Positions 6,781-13,897 of a stretch of DNA of 64,000 nucleotides are shown one piece after another. The number at the start of each line of letters is the position of its first letter. Within the stretch, counting starts at the first letter, position 1. Made by a program: the position numbers and the translations under genes. Under the pieces are notes generated by a model, which made no database searches, was not told where the DNA came from, and saw only the letters and a list, made by a program, of their open reading frames with translations. This stretch comes from Sphingobium sp. V4 (GTDB taxonomy: Bacteria > Pseudomonadota > Alphaproteobacteria > Sphingomonadales > Sphingomonadaceae), in assembly GCF_029590555.1 (NCBI RefSeq), contig NZ_CP081001.1, forward strand, positions 124,001 to 188,000. The letters run 5' to 3'.

Positions 6781-8886
6781 ATGCTACGCCAATATGAACT
6801 CGTCGAACGTGTAAAGCGCTATGATCCGCAAGCGGACGAGGCGATGATCAACCGCGCCTACGTCTTCTCGGTCCAGAAACATGGCTCGCAAAAGCGCGCG
6901 AGCGGCGACCCCTATTTCAGTCATCCCATTGAAGTCGCAGGTATTTTGACGGACTTCAACCTGGATGACCAGACTATCGTGACGGCGTTGCTGCACGACA
7001 CGATCGAGGACACGCTCGTCACCTATGAGGAGATCGAGCAGGCGTTCGGCAAGGATGTCGCGCGCATGGTCGACGGCGTGACCAAGCTCAGCAAGATCGA
7101 GGCGATGAGCGAGAATGAGCGGGCGGCGGAAAATCTCCGCAAGTTCCTGCTCGCCATGTCGGACGACATCCGGGTGCTGCTGGTCAAGCTGGCCGACCGG
7201 CTGCACAATATGCGGACGCTGCATTTCATCAAGAATCCCGACAAGCGCCGCCGCATCGCGCGGGAGACGATGGATATCTACGCCCCGCTCGCGGAGCGGA
7301 TCGGCATGTATGACTTCATGCGCGAGATGCAGCTGCTCGCCTTCCGCGAGATCGAGCCGGAAGCCTATGACAGCGTCACCAAGCGGCTGGAGCAGCTGAA
7401 GGAAGGCGGCCATGACAAGGTCGACCGGATCGGCGCGGAACTGCAATTGTTGCTGGCGGGCAAGGGCATGTCGGTCAGCGTGTCGGGCCGCGAAAAACAT
7501 CCCTTCTCCATCTGGAAGAAGATGCAGGAGCGCCATATCAGCTTCGAGCAGCTGACCGACGTCATGGCCTTCCGCGTCATCACCGCCACGACCGAGGACT
7601 GCTACCGCGCGCTGGGCATCATCCACCAGACCTACAAGATGGTCCCCGGCCGCTTCAAGGATTACATCTCCACGCCCAAGCGCAACGGCTATCAGTCGCT
7701 GCACACCACCGTCATCCACCAGGACAATGCCCGTATCGAGGTGCAGATCCGCAGCCGCGAAATGCACCATGACGCCGAACTGGGGCTGGCGGCGCACTGG
7801 GCCTACAAGCAGAAGGGCGATGCCGGCGACCATCATGCCGCCTGGCTGCGCGACCTGGTCGAAATCCTGGAGCAGAGCCAGGATGCGGACGAACTGCTCG
7901 AACATACCCGCATGGCGATGTATCAGGACCGGATCTTCGCCTTCACCCCCAAGGGCGAACTGCACCAGCTGCCCAAGGGGTCGACGCCCGTCGACTTCGC
8001 CTATGCGGTCCACACCTCGCTCGGCAACCAGACGGTCGGCGTCAAGGTCAACGGCCGGGTCGTGCCGTTGCGCACCAGCCTCGAAAATGGCGACCAAGTC
8101 GAGATATTGAAGTCGGAAGGGCAGGAGCCGCAGCCCGGCTGGCTCACCTTCGCCATCACCGGCAAGGCCCGCGCCGCGATCCGCCGCTACATCCGGCAGA
8201 AGCAGCGCGGCGAGGAAATCAAGCTGGGCGAAAAGCTCTATCAGGAGATTGTCGGCCGCTTTTCGCCCGACCTTGCCAAGGAACTGGGCGACAAGGCGCT
8301 GAATGCCGCGCTCAAACGGCTGAAGCTGGAGGATCGCGCCTCGCTGATGGTGGCGATCGCCACGCATCGCGTGCTCGATTCGGAGGTGATGGAGGCGCTG
8401 ATCCCCGGCTCCACCACGGCCGAAGGGATGGAGGAAGCCCATCCACGCCAGCATGAACCTGTCTCGATCCGCGGCCTGACGCCCGGCATCGCCTATAATC
8501 TGGGCGATTGCTGCCACCCGGTGCCGGGCGACCGGATCGTGGGCGTGCGGCGCACGGGCGAGCCGATCGAGGTCCACACCATCGACTGCCGTTCGCTGGA
8601 GGTGGAGCAGGGCGACGACTGGGTCGATCTCAGCTGGGACAGCAAGTCCAAAGGCGGCACCGCGCGCCTCTCCGTCATCGTCAAGAACCAGCCGGGCGCC
8701 CTCGCCGCCGTCACCAATGTGTTCGGCGCCACCAAGGCGAACATTCTGAACCTCCAGCTGGTGAACCGCGAAGGGCCTTTCCATACCGACATCATCGATC
8801 TGGAAGTGGCCGACGCGCAGCATCTGAACCGCATCCTGTCGGCCTTGCGGGCGCTCGATACGGTGGTGCAGGCCGACCGGGTGTAA
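6781..8886 (+). CDS. rel: Bifunctional (p)ppGpp synthetase/hydrolase (Rel/SpoT family)
   Basis: Makes and degrades the stringent-response alarmone (p)ppGpp; cytoplasmic. The 701-residue protein starts at the ATG at 6781 (MLRQYELVERV). Domains in order: HD hydrolase (about 30-180, with FSHPIEVAGIL and LLHDTIEDT), synthetase (about 240-350, with GRFKDYISTPKRNGYQSLHT), TGS (about 385-445, IFAFTPKGELHQLPKGSTPVDFAYAVHT), a helical region with a CC-type HPVPGD/CHP segment, and a C-terminal ACT domain (about 625-700, LSVIVKNQPGALAAVTNVF). Catalytic residues of both halves appear intact, so it should be bifunctional, as the sole long RSH usual in alphaproteobacteria. It is divergent from hxlR. Confidence 0.95.
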   Translation: MLRQYELVERVKRYDPQADEAMINRAYVFSVQKHGSQKRASGDPYFSHPIEVAGILTDFNLDDQTIVTALLHDTIEDTLVTYEEIEQAFGKDVARMVDGVTKLSKIEAMSENERAAENLRKFLLAMSDDIRVLLVKLADRLHNMRTLHFIKNPDKRRRIARETMDIYAPLAERIGMYDFMREMQLLAFREIEPEAYDSVTKRLEQLKEGGHDKVDRIGAELQLLLAGKGMSVSVSGREKHPFSIWKKMQERHISFEQLTDVMAFRVITATTEDCYRALGIIHQTYKMVPGRFKDYISTPKRNGYQSLHTTVIHQDNARIEVQIRSREMHHDAELGLAAHWAYKQKGDAGDHHAAWLRDLVEILEQSQDADELLEHTRMAMYQDRIFAFTPKGELHQLPKGSTPVDFAYAVHTSLGNQTVGVKVNGRVVPLRTSLENGDQVEILKSEGQEPQPGWLTFAITGKARAAIRRYIRQKQRGEEIKLGEKLYQEIVGRFSPDLAKELGDKALNAALKRLKLEDRASLMVAIATHRVLDSEVMEALIPGSTTAEGMEEAHPRQHEPVSIRGLTPGIAYNLGDCCHPVPGDRIVGVRRTGEPIEVHTIDCRSLEVEQGDDWVDLSWDSKSKGGTARLSVIVKNQPGALAAVTNVFGATKANILNLQLVNREGPFHTDIIDLEVADAQHLNRILSALRALDTVVQADRV

Positions 8887-8961
8887 CCCGCGCGCCCCGA
8901 ACGGCAAGGAAAGCCAGGGACGGCCTTTCCCCTTTGGCGGAATCGCTATAGGGCGGATTGC

Positions 8962-9348
8962 ATGACCAATATGTTTCTTGTGATGGGCGGCGGCGCGGTT
9001 GGCGCGGCGTTGCGCTATCAACTGGGGCGCTTCGCCGGGCAGATGGCTCCCGGCGCGGCCTGGCCCTGGGGTACCTTCGCCGCCAATCTGATCGGCGGAT
9101 TCGCCATGGGGCTGCTGGCCGGATGGCTGGCGCGGGGCAGTGCCGTGTCGGGTGAGCCGATGCGCCTGCTGCTGGGCGTCGGCGTGCTCGGCGGCTTCAC
9201 CACCTTTTCCGCCTTCAGCCTGGAAACGATGCTGATGATCGGGCGTGGCCAGGTCGCGCTGGCGCTGGGCTATGCGCTCGCGTCGGTGATCGGGTCCGTA
9301 GCCGCGCTGGCGCTGGGCCTCACCGTTGTAAGGAGTGTCGCGGCATGA
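8962..9348 (+). CDS. crcB: Fluoride efflux channel CrcB (Fluc)
   Basis: A 128-residue small membrane protein with four predicted hydrophobic helices that forms a dual-topology dimeric fluoride channel protecting cytoplasmic enzymes. Motifs include GGAVGAALRYQLGR at the N-terminus, GTFAANLIGGFAMGLLAG near 37 and GGFTTFSAFSLE near 77, which holds the Phe-box and TTFS track used for fluoride. TATAGG at 8947-8952 lies ten bases before the ATG and could be a -10 box. The stop overlaps the start of the pseudouridine synthase gene (ATGA, 9345-9348). I saw no fluoride-riboswitch pattern in the 75-base leader. Confidence 0.94.
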   Translation: MTNMFLVMGGGAVGAALRYQLGRFAGQMAPGAAWPWGTFAANLIGGFAMGLLAGWLARGSAVSGEPMRLLLGVGVLGGFTTFSAFSLETMLMIGRGQVALALGYALASVIGSVAALALGLTVVRSVAA

Positions 9349-10733
9349 AGGGGCGGCCTCCAGGCAAGGGCGGTGCCCGTTCGTCCGGCAATGACTCGCG
9401 CGGCGCCGGGCCGCGGGGAGGCAAGCCTGCGGGCGGACGCCCTTCGGATCGCAAGCCCGGCGCCGCGCCGGGTCGCGGCAAGCCGTCCGGCCCGCGCCAG
9501 GGCGATGGCGACAAGCCGGCCTTCAAGCCAAGAGCGCCCGCTGCGGCCAAGTCGGCGGCGGCGAAATCCGCCCCCGCAAAGGCTGCGCCCGTTCAGCCCA
9601 AGGCGGCAAAGCCCAACCCCGCCAAGGGCGTCTCGCTCGACGTGCGCCAGTTCCGGGTGAAGGCGGACGACGACGGTATCCGCCTCGATCGCTGGTTCCA
9701 GCGGCATTTGCCCGATGTCGGCTTCAATCTGGTGTCGCGCTGGTCGCGCACCGGGCAGTTGCGGGTCGATGGCGCGCGCGCCGCGCCGGGCGATCGCATC
9801 GCCGAAGGGCAGATGATTCGCGTCCCTCCCGCCGAGCAGAAGCCAGAGGCCGCCGAAAAGCCCAAGCGCGTCCGCGTGATCGATCTGACCCCGGACGAGA
9901 TCGCCTATGCGCAGGAGATGGTGATCCACCGCGACGCGCAGGCGATCGTCATCAACAAGCCGCCGGGCCTCGCCACGCAGGGCGGCACCAAGACCGACGA
10001 GCATGTCGACAAGCTGCTCGACGGCCTGTTGTTCGACGCCGAATCGCGGCCCAAGCTGGTTCACCGGCTGGACAAGGACACGTCGGGCGCGCTGTTGCTG
10101 GCGCGCAGCAGTCGTGCTGCCGCCCATTTCGCCAAGGCCTTTTCGAGCCGCACCGCGCGGAAAGTCTATTGGGCGCTGGTGATGGGCGTGCCCTCGATCG
10201 AGGACGGCATGGTCGAACTGCCGATCGCCAAGCAGCCGGGCACCGGCGGCGAGAAGATGCATGTGGACGAAGAGGAGGGGCTGCCCGCCCGTTCGCGCTA
10301 TCGCGTGATCGAACGCGCCGGCAATCGCGCCGCCTGGGTCGAGTTGCAGCCCTATACCGGCCGCACTCACCAACTGCGCGTGCATATGGCGGCGATCGGC
10401 CATCCGATCGTGGGGGACGGCAAATATGGCGGCAAGGACGCCTTCCTGTCCGGCACGATCAGCCGAAAGATGCACCTTCATGCGCGCCGCATCCGGGTCG
10501 ATCATCCCGATGGCGGCCGGGTCGACGTGACGGCCGAATTGCCGACGCACTTCGCCAACAGCCTGCATGATCTCGGCTTCGACCTCAGCCTGGGCGATTT
10601 GCCGCTGGACGACGAGATCGACCGGACGCCGACCCGCGAGGATGAGAAGAAGGCCGCCCGCCAGCACGCCAAGCAGATTCGCAAGGGCCGCAAGGGGGAG
10701 CGCCGGTCGCGGGGGAGCGCGCGCCAGGGATGA
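9345..10733 (+). CDS. RluA-family 23S rRNA/tRNA pseudouridine synthase
   Basis: Converts uridine to pseudouridine in structured RNA. The 462-residue protein has an unusual N-terminal extension of about 90 residues, rich in Gly, Lys, Pro and Ala (basic and disordered), then an S4 RNA-binding domain (about 105-165, LDRWFQRHLPDVGFNLVSRW) and the catalytic domain (about 180-410). The catalytic Asp is Asp243 in HRLDKDTSGALLLAR; PYTGRTHQLRVHMA and GDGKYGG also match the family. The C-terminus is again Lys/Arg-rich. Family members target positions such as 955/2504/2580 (RluC) or 1911-1917 (RluD); the target here cannot be assigned with certainty. Overlaps crcB upstream and the PaiB-like gene downstream by four bases each. 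Confidence 0.9.
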   Translation: MKGRPPGKGGARSSGNDSRGAGPRGGKPAGGRPSDRKPGAAPGRGKPSGPRQGDGDKPAFKPRAPAAAKSAAAKSAPAKAAPVQPKAAKPNPAKGVSLDVRQFRVKADDDGIRLDRWFQRHLPDVGFNLVSRWSRTGQLRVDGARAAPGDRIAEGQMIRVPPAEQKPEAAEKPKRVRVIDLTPDEIAYAQEMVIHRDAQAIVINKPPGLATQGGTKTDEHVDKLLDGLLFDAESRPKLVHRLDKDTSGALLLARSSRAAAHFAKAFSSRTARKVYWALVMGVPSIEDGMVELPIAKQPGTGGEKMHVDEEEGLPARSRYRVIERAGNRAAWVELQPYTGRTHQLRVHMAAIGHPIVGDGKYGGKDAFLSGTISRKMHLHARRIRVDHPDGGRVDVTAELPTHFANSLHDLGFDLSLGDLPLDDEIDRTPTREDEKKAARQHAKQIRKGRKGERRSRGSARQG

Positions 10734-11332
10734 CGCCGGGGGCGCCCTATCGCTGGTCGGACGAGGTGGCGATGCGCGCCTTCGTGGCGCAGACCGGGTT
10801 CGGCCTGCTGTGCGCGGCCGGGCCGGATCGGCTCCATGCCGTCCACCTGCCGATCGTCTGGCTGGACGAGCGGCGGATCGGGCTGCATCTCCACCGCGCC
10901 AATCCGATCGTGCGGCATCTGGATGAGGGCGAGGCGCTGATCGTCGTCACCGGGCCGCACGCCTATGTCAGTCCCGACTGGTATGGCCTGCCCGACAAGG
11001 TGCCGACCTGGAACTATCTGGCGGTCGAATTGCGGGGGCCGATGGTGCGGCTGGACCATGATGCGACCGTGGCGCAGGTCGACGCGCTGAGCGCCGAACA
11101 GGAAGGCCGGCTCGCGCCCAAGCCGGCCTGGACCCGCGACAAGATGACCGAGGGCGTGTTCGAGCGGACGCTGACCGGGCTGGTCGGCTTCGAAATGCGC
11201 GTGGCGGCGATGCACGGCACCGCCAAGCTGGGGCAGGACAAGCCGGACGCCGCGCGGGCCGGTGTGGCCGATGCGCTGGCGGCGGCGGGCGACCATGCCA
11301 TCGCCGCCCTGATGCGGCAGCCGCCGGCATGA
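10730..11332 (+). CDS. PaiB-like FMN-binding split-barrel protein
   Basis: A 200-residue protein of the PaiB (FMN-binding negative transcriptional regulator) family. It shows the family pattern: an N-terminal stretch including FGLLCAAGPDRLHAVHLPIVW, then GLHLHRANPIVRHL, a DEGEALIVVTGPHAYVSPDWY segment (fewer than half shown are strictly conserved) and VPTWNYLAVELRG near residue 90; the C-terminus has FEMRVAAMHGTAKLGQDKP. No helix-turn-helix is visible, and in many bacteria the flavin-binding fold may be enzymatic or protective rather than regulatory. ATGA overlap (10730-10733) couples it to the pseudouridine synthase. Confidence 0.85.
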   Translation: MTPGAPYRWSDEVAMRAFVAQTGFGLLCAAGPDRLHAVHLPIVWLDERRIGLHLHRANPIVRHLDEGEALIVVTGPHAYVSPDWYGLPDKVPTWNYLAVELRGPMVRLDHDATVAQVDALSAEQEGRLAPKPAWTRDKMTEGVFERTLTGLVGFEMRVAAMHGTAKLGQDKPDAARAGVADALAAAGDHAIAALMRQPPA

Positions 11333-11355
11333 ACGATGGGCATGAGCGATAGGCC

Positions 11356-12015
11356 ATGACCAACAAACTGGTCGTATTCGATTGCGACGGCACGCTGGTC
11401 GACAGCCAGCACAGCATCTGCACGGCGATGGTCCGCGCCTTCGAGGAAGTGAAGCTCATCCCGCCCGAGCGGCTGGCGATCCTGTCGGCCGTCGGCCTGT
11501 CGCTGCCGATCGCGATGGCGCGGCTCCTGCCGGAGGCGGACAGCGATTTCCACGATCATCTGGCCGATTGCTACAAGCGCGCCTTTCATGCCCTGCGCCG
11601 CGAAAATGCGGTGTCGGAACCGCTCTATCCCGGCATGGCCGACCTGGTAAGGGAACTGGACGGGGCCGGATGGCTGCTGGGCGTGGCGACCGGAAAGTCA
11701 GACCGCGGCCTCCATCTCTGCCTCACCCATCATGGCATTCTCGACCGGTTCGTCACGCTCCAGACCGCTGACCGGCACCCGTCCAAGCCGCACCCTTCCA
11801 TGCTCCACACTGCCATGGCCGAAGCGGGCGCGGCGCCGGAGACTACGGTGATGATCGGCGACACCAGTTTCGACATCGACATGGGGCTGGCCGCCGGCGC
11901 GCGGACGATCGGCGTGGGATGGGGCTATCATCCCCCCGATGATCTTCTGGTCGCCGGTGCCCATGCGCTGGCGATGGACAGTTTGGAACTGCGCGGCCAT
12001 ATCGGCCCACCATGA
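11356..12015 (+). CDS. HAD-superfamily hydrolase, phosphoglycolate-phosphatase-like
   Basis: A 219-residue cytoplasmic HAD-IA phosphatase. Motif I is FDCDGTLVDS near residues 8-17 (nucleophile and acid Asp), motif II is the Thr of GVATGKSDRG near 114, motif III Lys lies in HPSKPHPSM near 145, and motif IV is MIGDTSFDIDMG near 165. A helical cap sits between motifs I and II. The substrate is unknown; phosphoglycolate or pyrophosphate-type substrates are typical of relatives. It is followed with an ATGA overlap by a small membrane protein and by ATP12, so it belongs to the same transcription unit. Confidence 0.88.
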   Translation: MTNKLVVFDCDGTLVDSQHSICTAMVRAFEEVKLIPPERLAILSAVGLSLPIAMARLLPEADSDFHDHLADCYKRAFHALRRENAVSEPLYPGMADLVRELDGAGWLLGVATGKSDRGLHLCLTHHGILDRFVTLQTADRHPSKPHPSMLHTAMAEAGAAPETTVMIGDTSFDIDMGLAAGARTIGVGWGYHPPDDLLVAGAHALAMDSLELRGHIGPP

Positions 12016-12269
12016 ACGACATGCCTCCGCCGCCTCGGCCAGACCCCGACAAGATCGCCCGCCAGCGCCATTTCGCGATTGGCCTCTTCCGCCTGTCGGG
12101 CGCCCTCATCGTCATGTTCGGCTTTCTTGCCCTCATGCAGCGCTTTTCCTGGGTGCAGGGGGACAAGGCCAAGGCGTTCGGCGCGATCATGGTCGTCACC
12201 GGCCTGGTCCAGTTCATCATCGTCCCGCGCCTGCTGCTGGCGCTGTTCCGCACAAGGCCGCCGGAATGA
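12012..12269 (+). CDS. Small two-helix membrane protein, hypothetical
   Basis: An 85-residue protein that I do not recognise by function. After a Pro-rich N-terminus (MPPPPRPDPDKIA) it has two hydrophobic helices at about residues 24-43 and 56-78, joined by a short basic loop, and a basic C-terminus. It overlaps the HAD gene upstream (12012-12015) and ATP12 downstream (12266-12269) by four bases each, which supports real translation and suggests a link to envelope or ATP synthase biogenesis, although this is only context. Confidence 0.75.
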   Translation: MNDMPPPPRPDPDKIARQRHFAIGLFRLSGALIVMFGFLALMQRFSWVQGDKAKAFGAIMVVTGLVQFIIVPRLLLALFRTRPPE

Positions 12270-12958
12270 AGCGTTTTTACACCGATGTCACGGTTGTCGA
12301 GGGCGAGGGGATGTCGATCCAGCTCGACGGGCGGCCGGTCCGCACCCCCGCGCGCGCGCTCCTGGCGCTGCCGACCGCCGCGCTGGCCGAAGCGGTCGCG
12401 GCCGAATGGCGCGCGCAGGGCGAGGTGGTCGATCCCGCGTCCATGCCGATCACCGGTCTAGCCAATGCCGCGATCGATCATGTCGCGACCGACAGGGATA
12501 ATTTTGCCGCTGGCGTGGCCCGCTACGCGCAGAGCGATCTGCTCTGCTACCGGGCCGATGGACCCGCCACGCTGGTCGCGCGGCAGGCTGCGGCCTGGGA
12601 TCCGCTGCTCGACTGGGCGCGGACGCGCTATGACGTGACCTTCGCCGTGACGCACGGGATCATCCCGGTGCCGCAGCCCGACGACATGCTGGCGCGGCTG
12701 GGCACGGCGGTCGCGGCGCTCGATCCCTTCACTCTTTGCGGCCTGTCGACCCTGGTGACGTTGAGCGGCTCTCTGGTCTGCGGACTGGCGGCGGTGGAAG
12801 GGGGGCACGACATCGACGCGCTCTGGCAGGCGGCCGAGCTAGACGAGACATGGCAGGCCGAACAATGGGGCGCGGATGCCGAGGCAGCGGAACGGGCGGC
12901 CCATCGCCGCGCGGCATTTTCCACGGCCGGAGCCTTTTGCGCGATGAGCCGCATTTGA
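12266..12958 (+). CDS. ATP12-family F1-ATPase assembly chaperone
   Basis: Homologue of mitochondrial ATP12, which binds the F1 alpha subunit before it is assembled into ATP synthase. The ATG at 12266 overlaps the previous stop, giving 230 residues. Family features are the N-terminal MKRFYTDVTVVEGEGMSI and LDGRPVRTPARA segments, LAEAVAAEWRAQGEVVDP near 50, the helical PITGLANAAIDHVATDR and DLLCYRADGP in the middle, and the C-terminal WQAEQWGADAEAAERAAHRR. Found typically in alphaproteobacteria and mitochondria, so it fits the proposed taxonomy. It ends the tightly coupled series that begins at crcB. Confidence 0.92.
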   Translation: MKRFYTDVTVVEGEGMSIQLDGRPVRTPARALLALPTAALAEAVAAEWRAQGEVVDPASMPITGLANAAIDHVATDRDNFAAGVARYAQSDLLCYRADGPATLVARQAAAWDPLLDWARTRYDVTFAVTHGIIPVPQPDDMLARLGTAVAALDPFTLCGLSTLVTLSGSLVCGLAAVEGGHDIDALWQAAELDETWQAEQWGADAEAAERAAHRRAAFSTAGAFCAMSRI

Positions 12959-13063
12959 AAGATCGGGAACCGGGCTATTCCTTCGTTGATTGAAAAGCCC
13001 GACCGCGCGAAATCCGCGCCGGACCGACCTTTTCGATGCGATCATGCAAAGGAGGCCCTGACA

Positions 13064-13837
13064 TTGGCCGAGTTCACCAAGTTTTTTCTGATGACCCTGT
13101 CGGCGCCGCTGGCGCTTGCGACGCCTGCTCTGGCGCAGCAAACCCCGGCTCCCCAGAGCGCCCCTGCGGAAGCTGCGCCGGCGGAAGCGGCCAAGGCCGA
13201 AACGGCCCCCGCCGCCAGGGCACTGACCCCGGACGAGATCGCCGCCTTCAATCAGGCAGTGACCGACTTCACCGCCGGACAGAGCGCGCAACAGACCGGC
13301 GACAATGCCGGCGCTGTCGCCAAATATGATGCCGCCATCCCCGCCATCCGCACGGCGGTGGAGGCCGACCCGACCAAGATCGACAATGTGAACTTCCTTG
13401 CCAATGCGCTCTATGCCGACGCGGCCGCCTATGGCGCGCTGGGGCAGATGGACAAGGTGATCGCGCTTTATGCTGAATCCCTGCCGCATTGGCGCAAGCT
13501 GGTGGAGGGGAAGCCGGCCGATGCGGCCAGTCGCAACATCCTGGCGGGCATCCTGATTCAGCTGGGCAACCGGAAACTCGGTGCAGGCGACACCAATGGC
13601 GCAGACCCCTTCTACCAGGAAGCGCTGGCGCTCGCGCGCAAGTCGGTCGCGGAACAGCCCGCCGATGCCGTGAACAAGAATATCCTGCTCTCGGCTCTCA
13701 TCGGCGCCAGCCAGACCTCGATGGAAGAGGGGCTGCGCGACGAGGTGATCAGCATGGGCAAGGCGATGACCGCAGACGGCTCGATCGACGCAACCAACAA
13801 GCCGTCGATCGCGGCGATGATCGGGGCGGCAGGATAA
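13064..13837 (+). CDS. Secreted tetratricopeptide-like protein
   Basis: A 257-residue exported protein. The start is set at the TTG at 13064 because a strong AAAGGAGG lies eight bases upstream (13048-13055), and translation then opens with a signal peptide ending ATPALA-QQ; an earlier in-frame TTG at 12986 lacks this. After an Ala/Pro/Glu-rich linker (about residues 27-50), the remainder is helical with repeat-like segments (NAGAVAKYDAAIPAIRTAVE, ALGQMDKVIALYAESLPHWRK, NGADPFYQEALALARKSV), compatible with three or four TPR units. Function unknown; it may be a periplasmic scaffold. A terminator follows at 13858. Confidence 0.8.
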   Translation: MAEFTKFFLMTLSAPLALATPALAQQTPAPQSAPAEAAPAEAAKAETAPAARALTPDEIAAFNQAVTDFTAGQSAQQTGDNAGAVAKYDAAIPAIRTAVEADPTKIDNVNFLANALYADAAAYGALGQMDKVIALYAESLPHWRKLVEGKPADAASRNILAGILIQLGNRKLGAGDTNGADPFYQEALALARKSVAEQPADAVNKNILLSALIGASQTSMEEGLRDEVISMGKAMTADGSIDATNKPSIAAMIGAAG

Positions 13838-13857
13838 GGCGCTGCCCCTGTCGCAGC

Positions 13858-13884
13858 GGGCCGGGGCGTCGCTCCGGCCCTTTT
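13858..13884 (+). terminator. Intrinsic terminator after the TPR-like gene
   Basis: A ten-pair stem (13858-13867 with 13871-13880, one G-T pair) with a three-base loop is followed by TTTT at 13881. It lies between convergent genes and may also serve PBP1A from the other side. Confidence 0.7.
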
Positions 13885-13897
13885 CCTGCCGCGCTGA

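Noticed and set aside
8887-8961. Fluoride riboswitch ahead of crcB
   Set aside because: I found no segment matching the conserved fluoride-aptamer pattern in the 75-base leader, and a likely -10 box leaves no room for a leader.
6784-9021. 745-codon open frame antisense to rel
   Set aside because: High GC content leaves few stops in the antisense frame; the product has no recognisable domain and rel is fully explained on the other strand.
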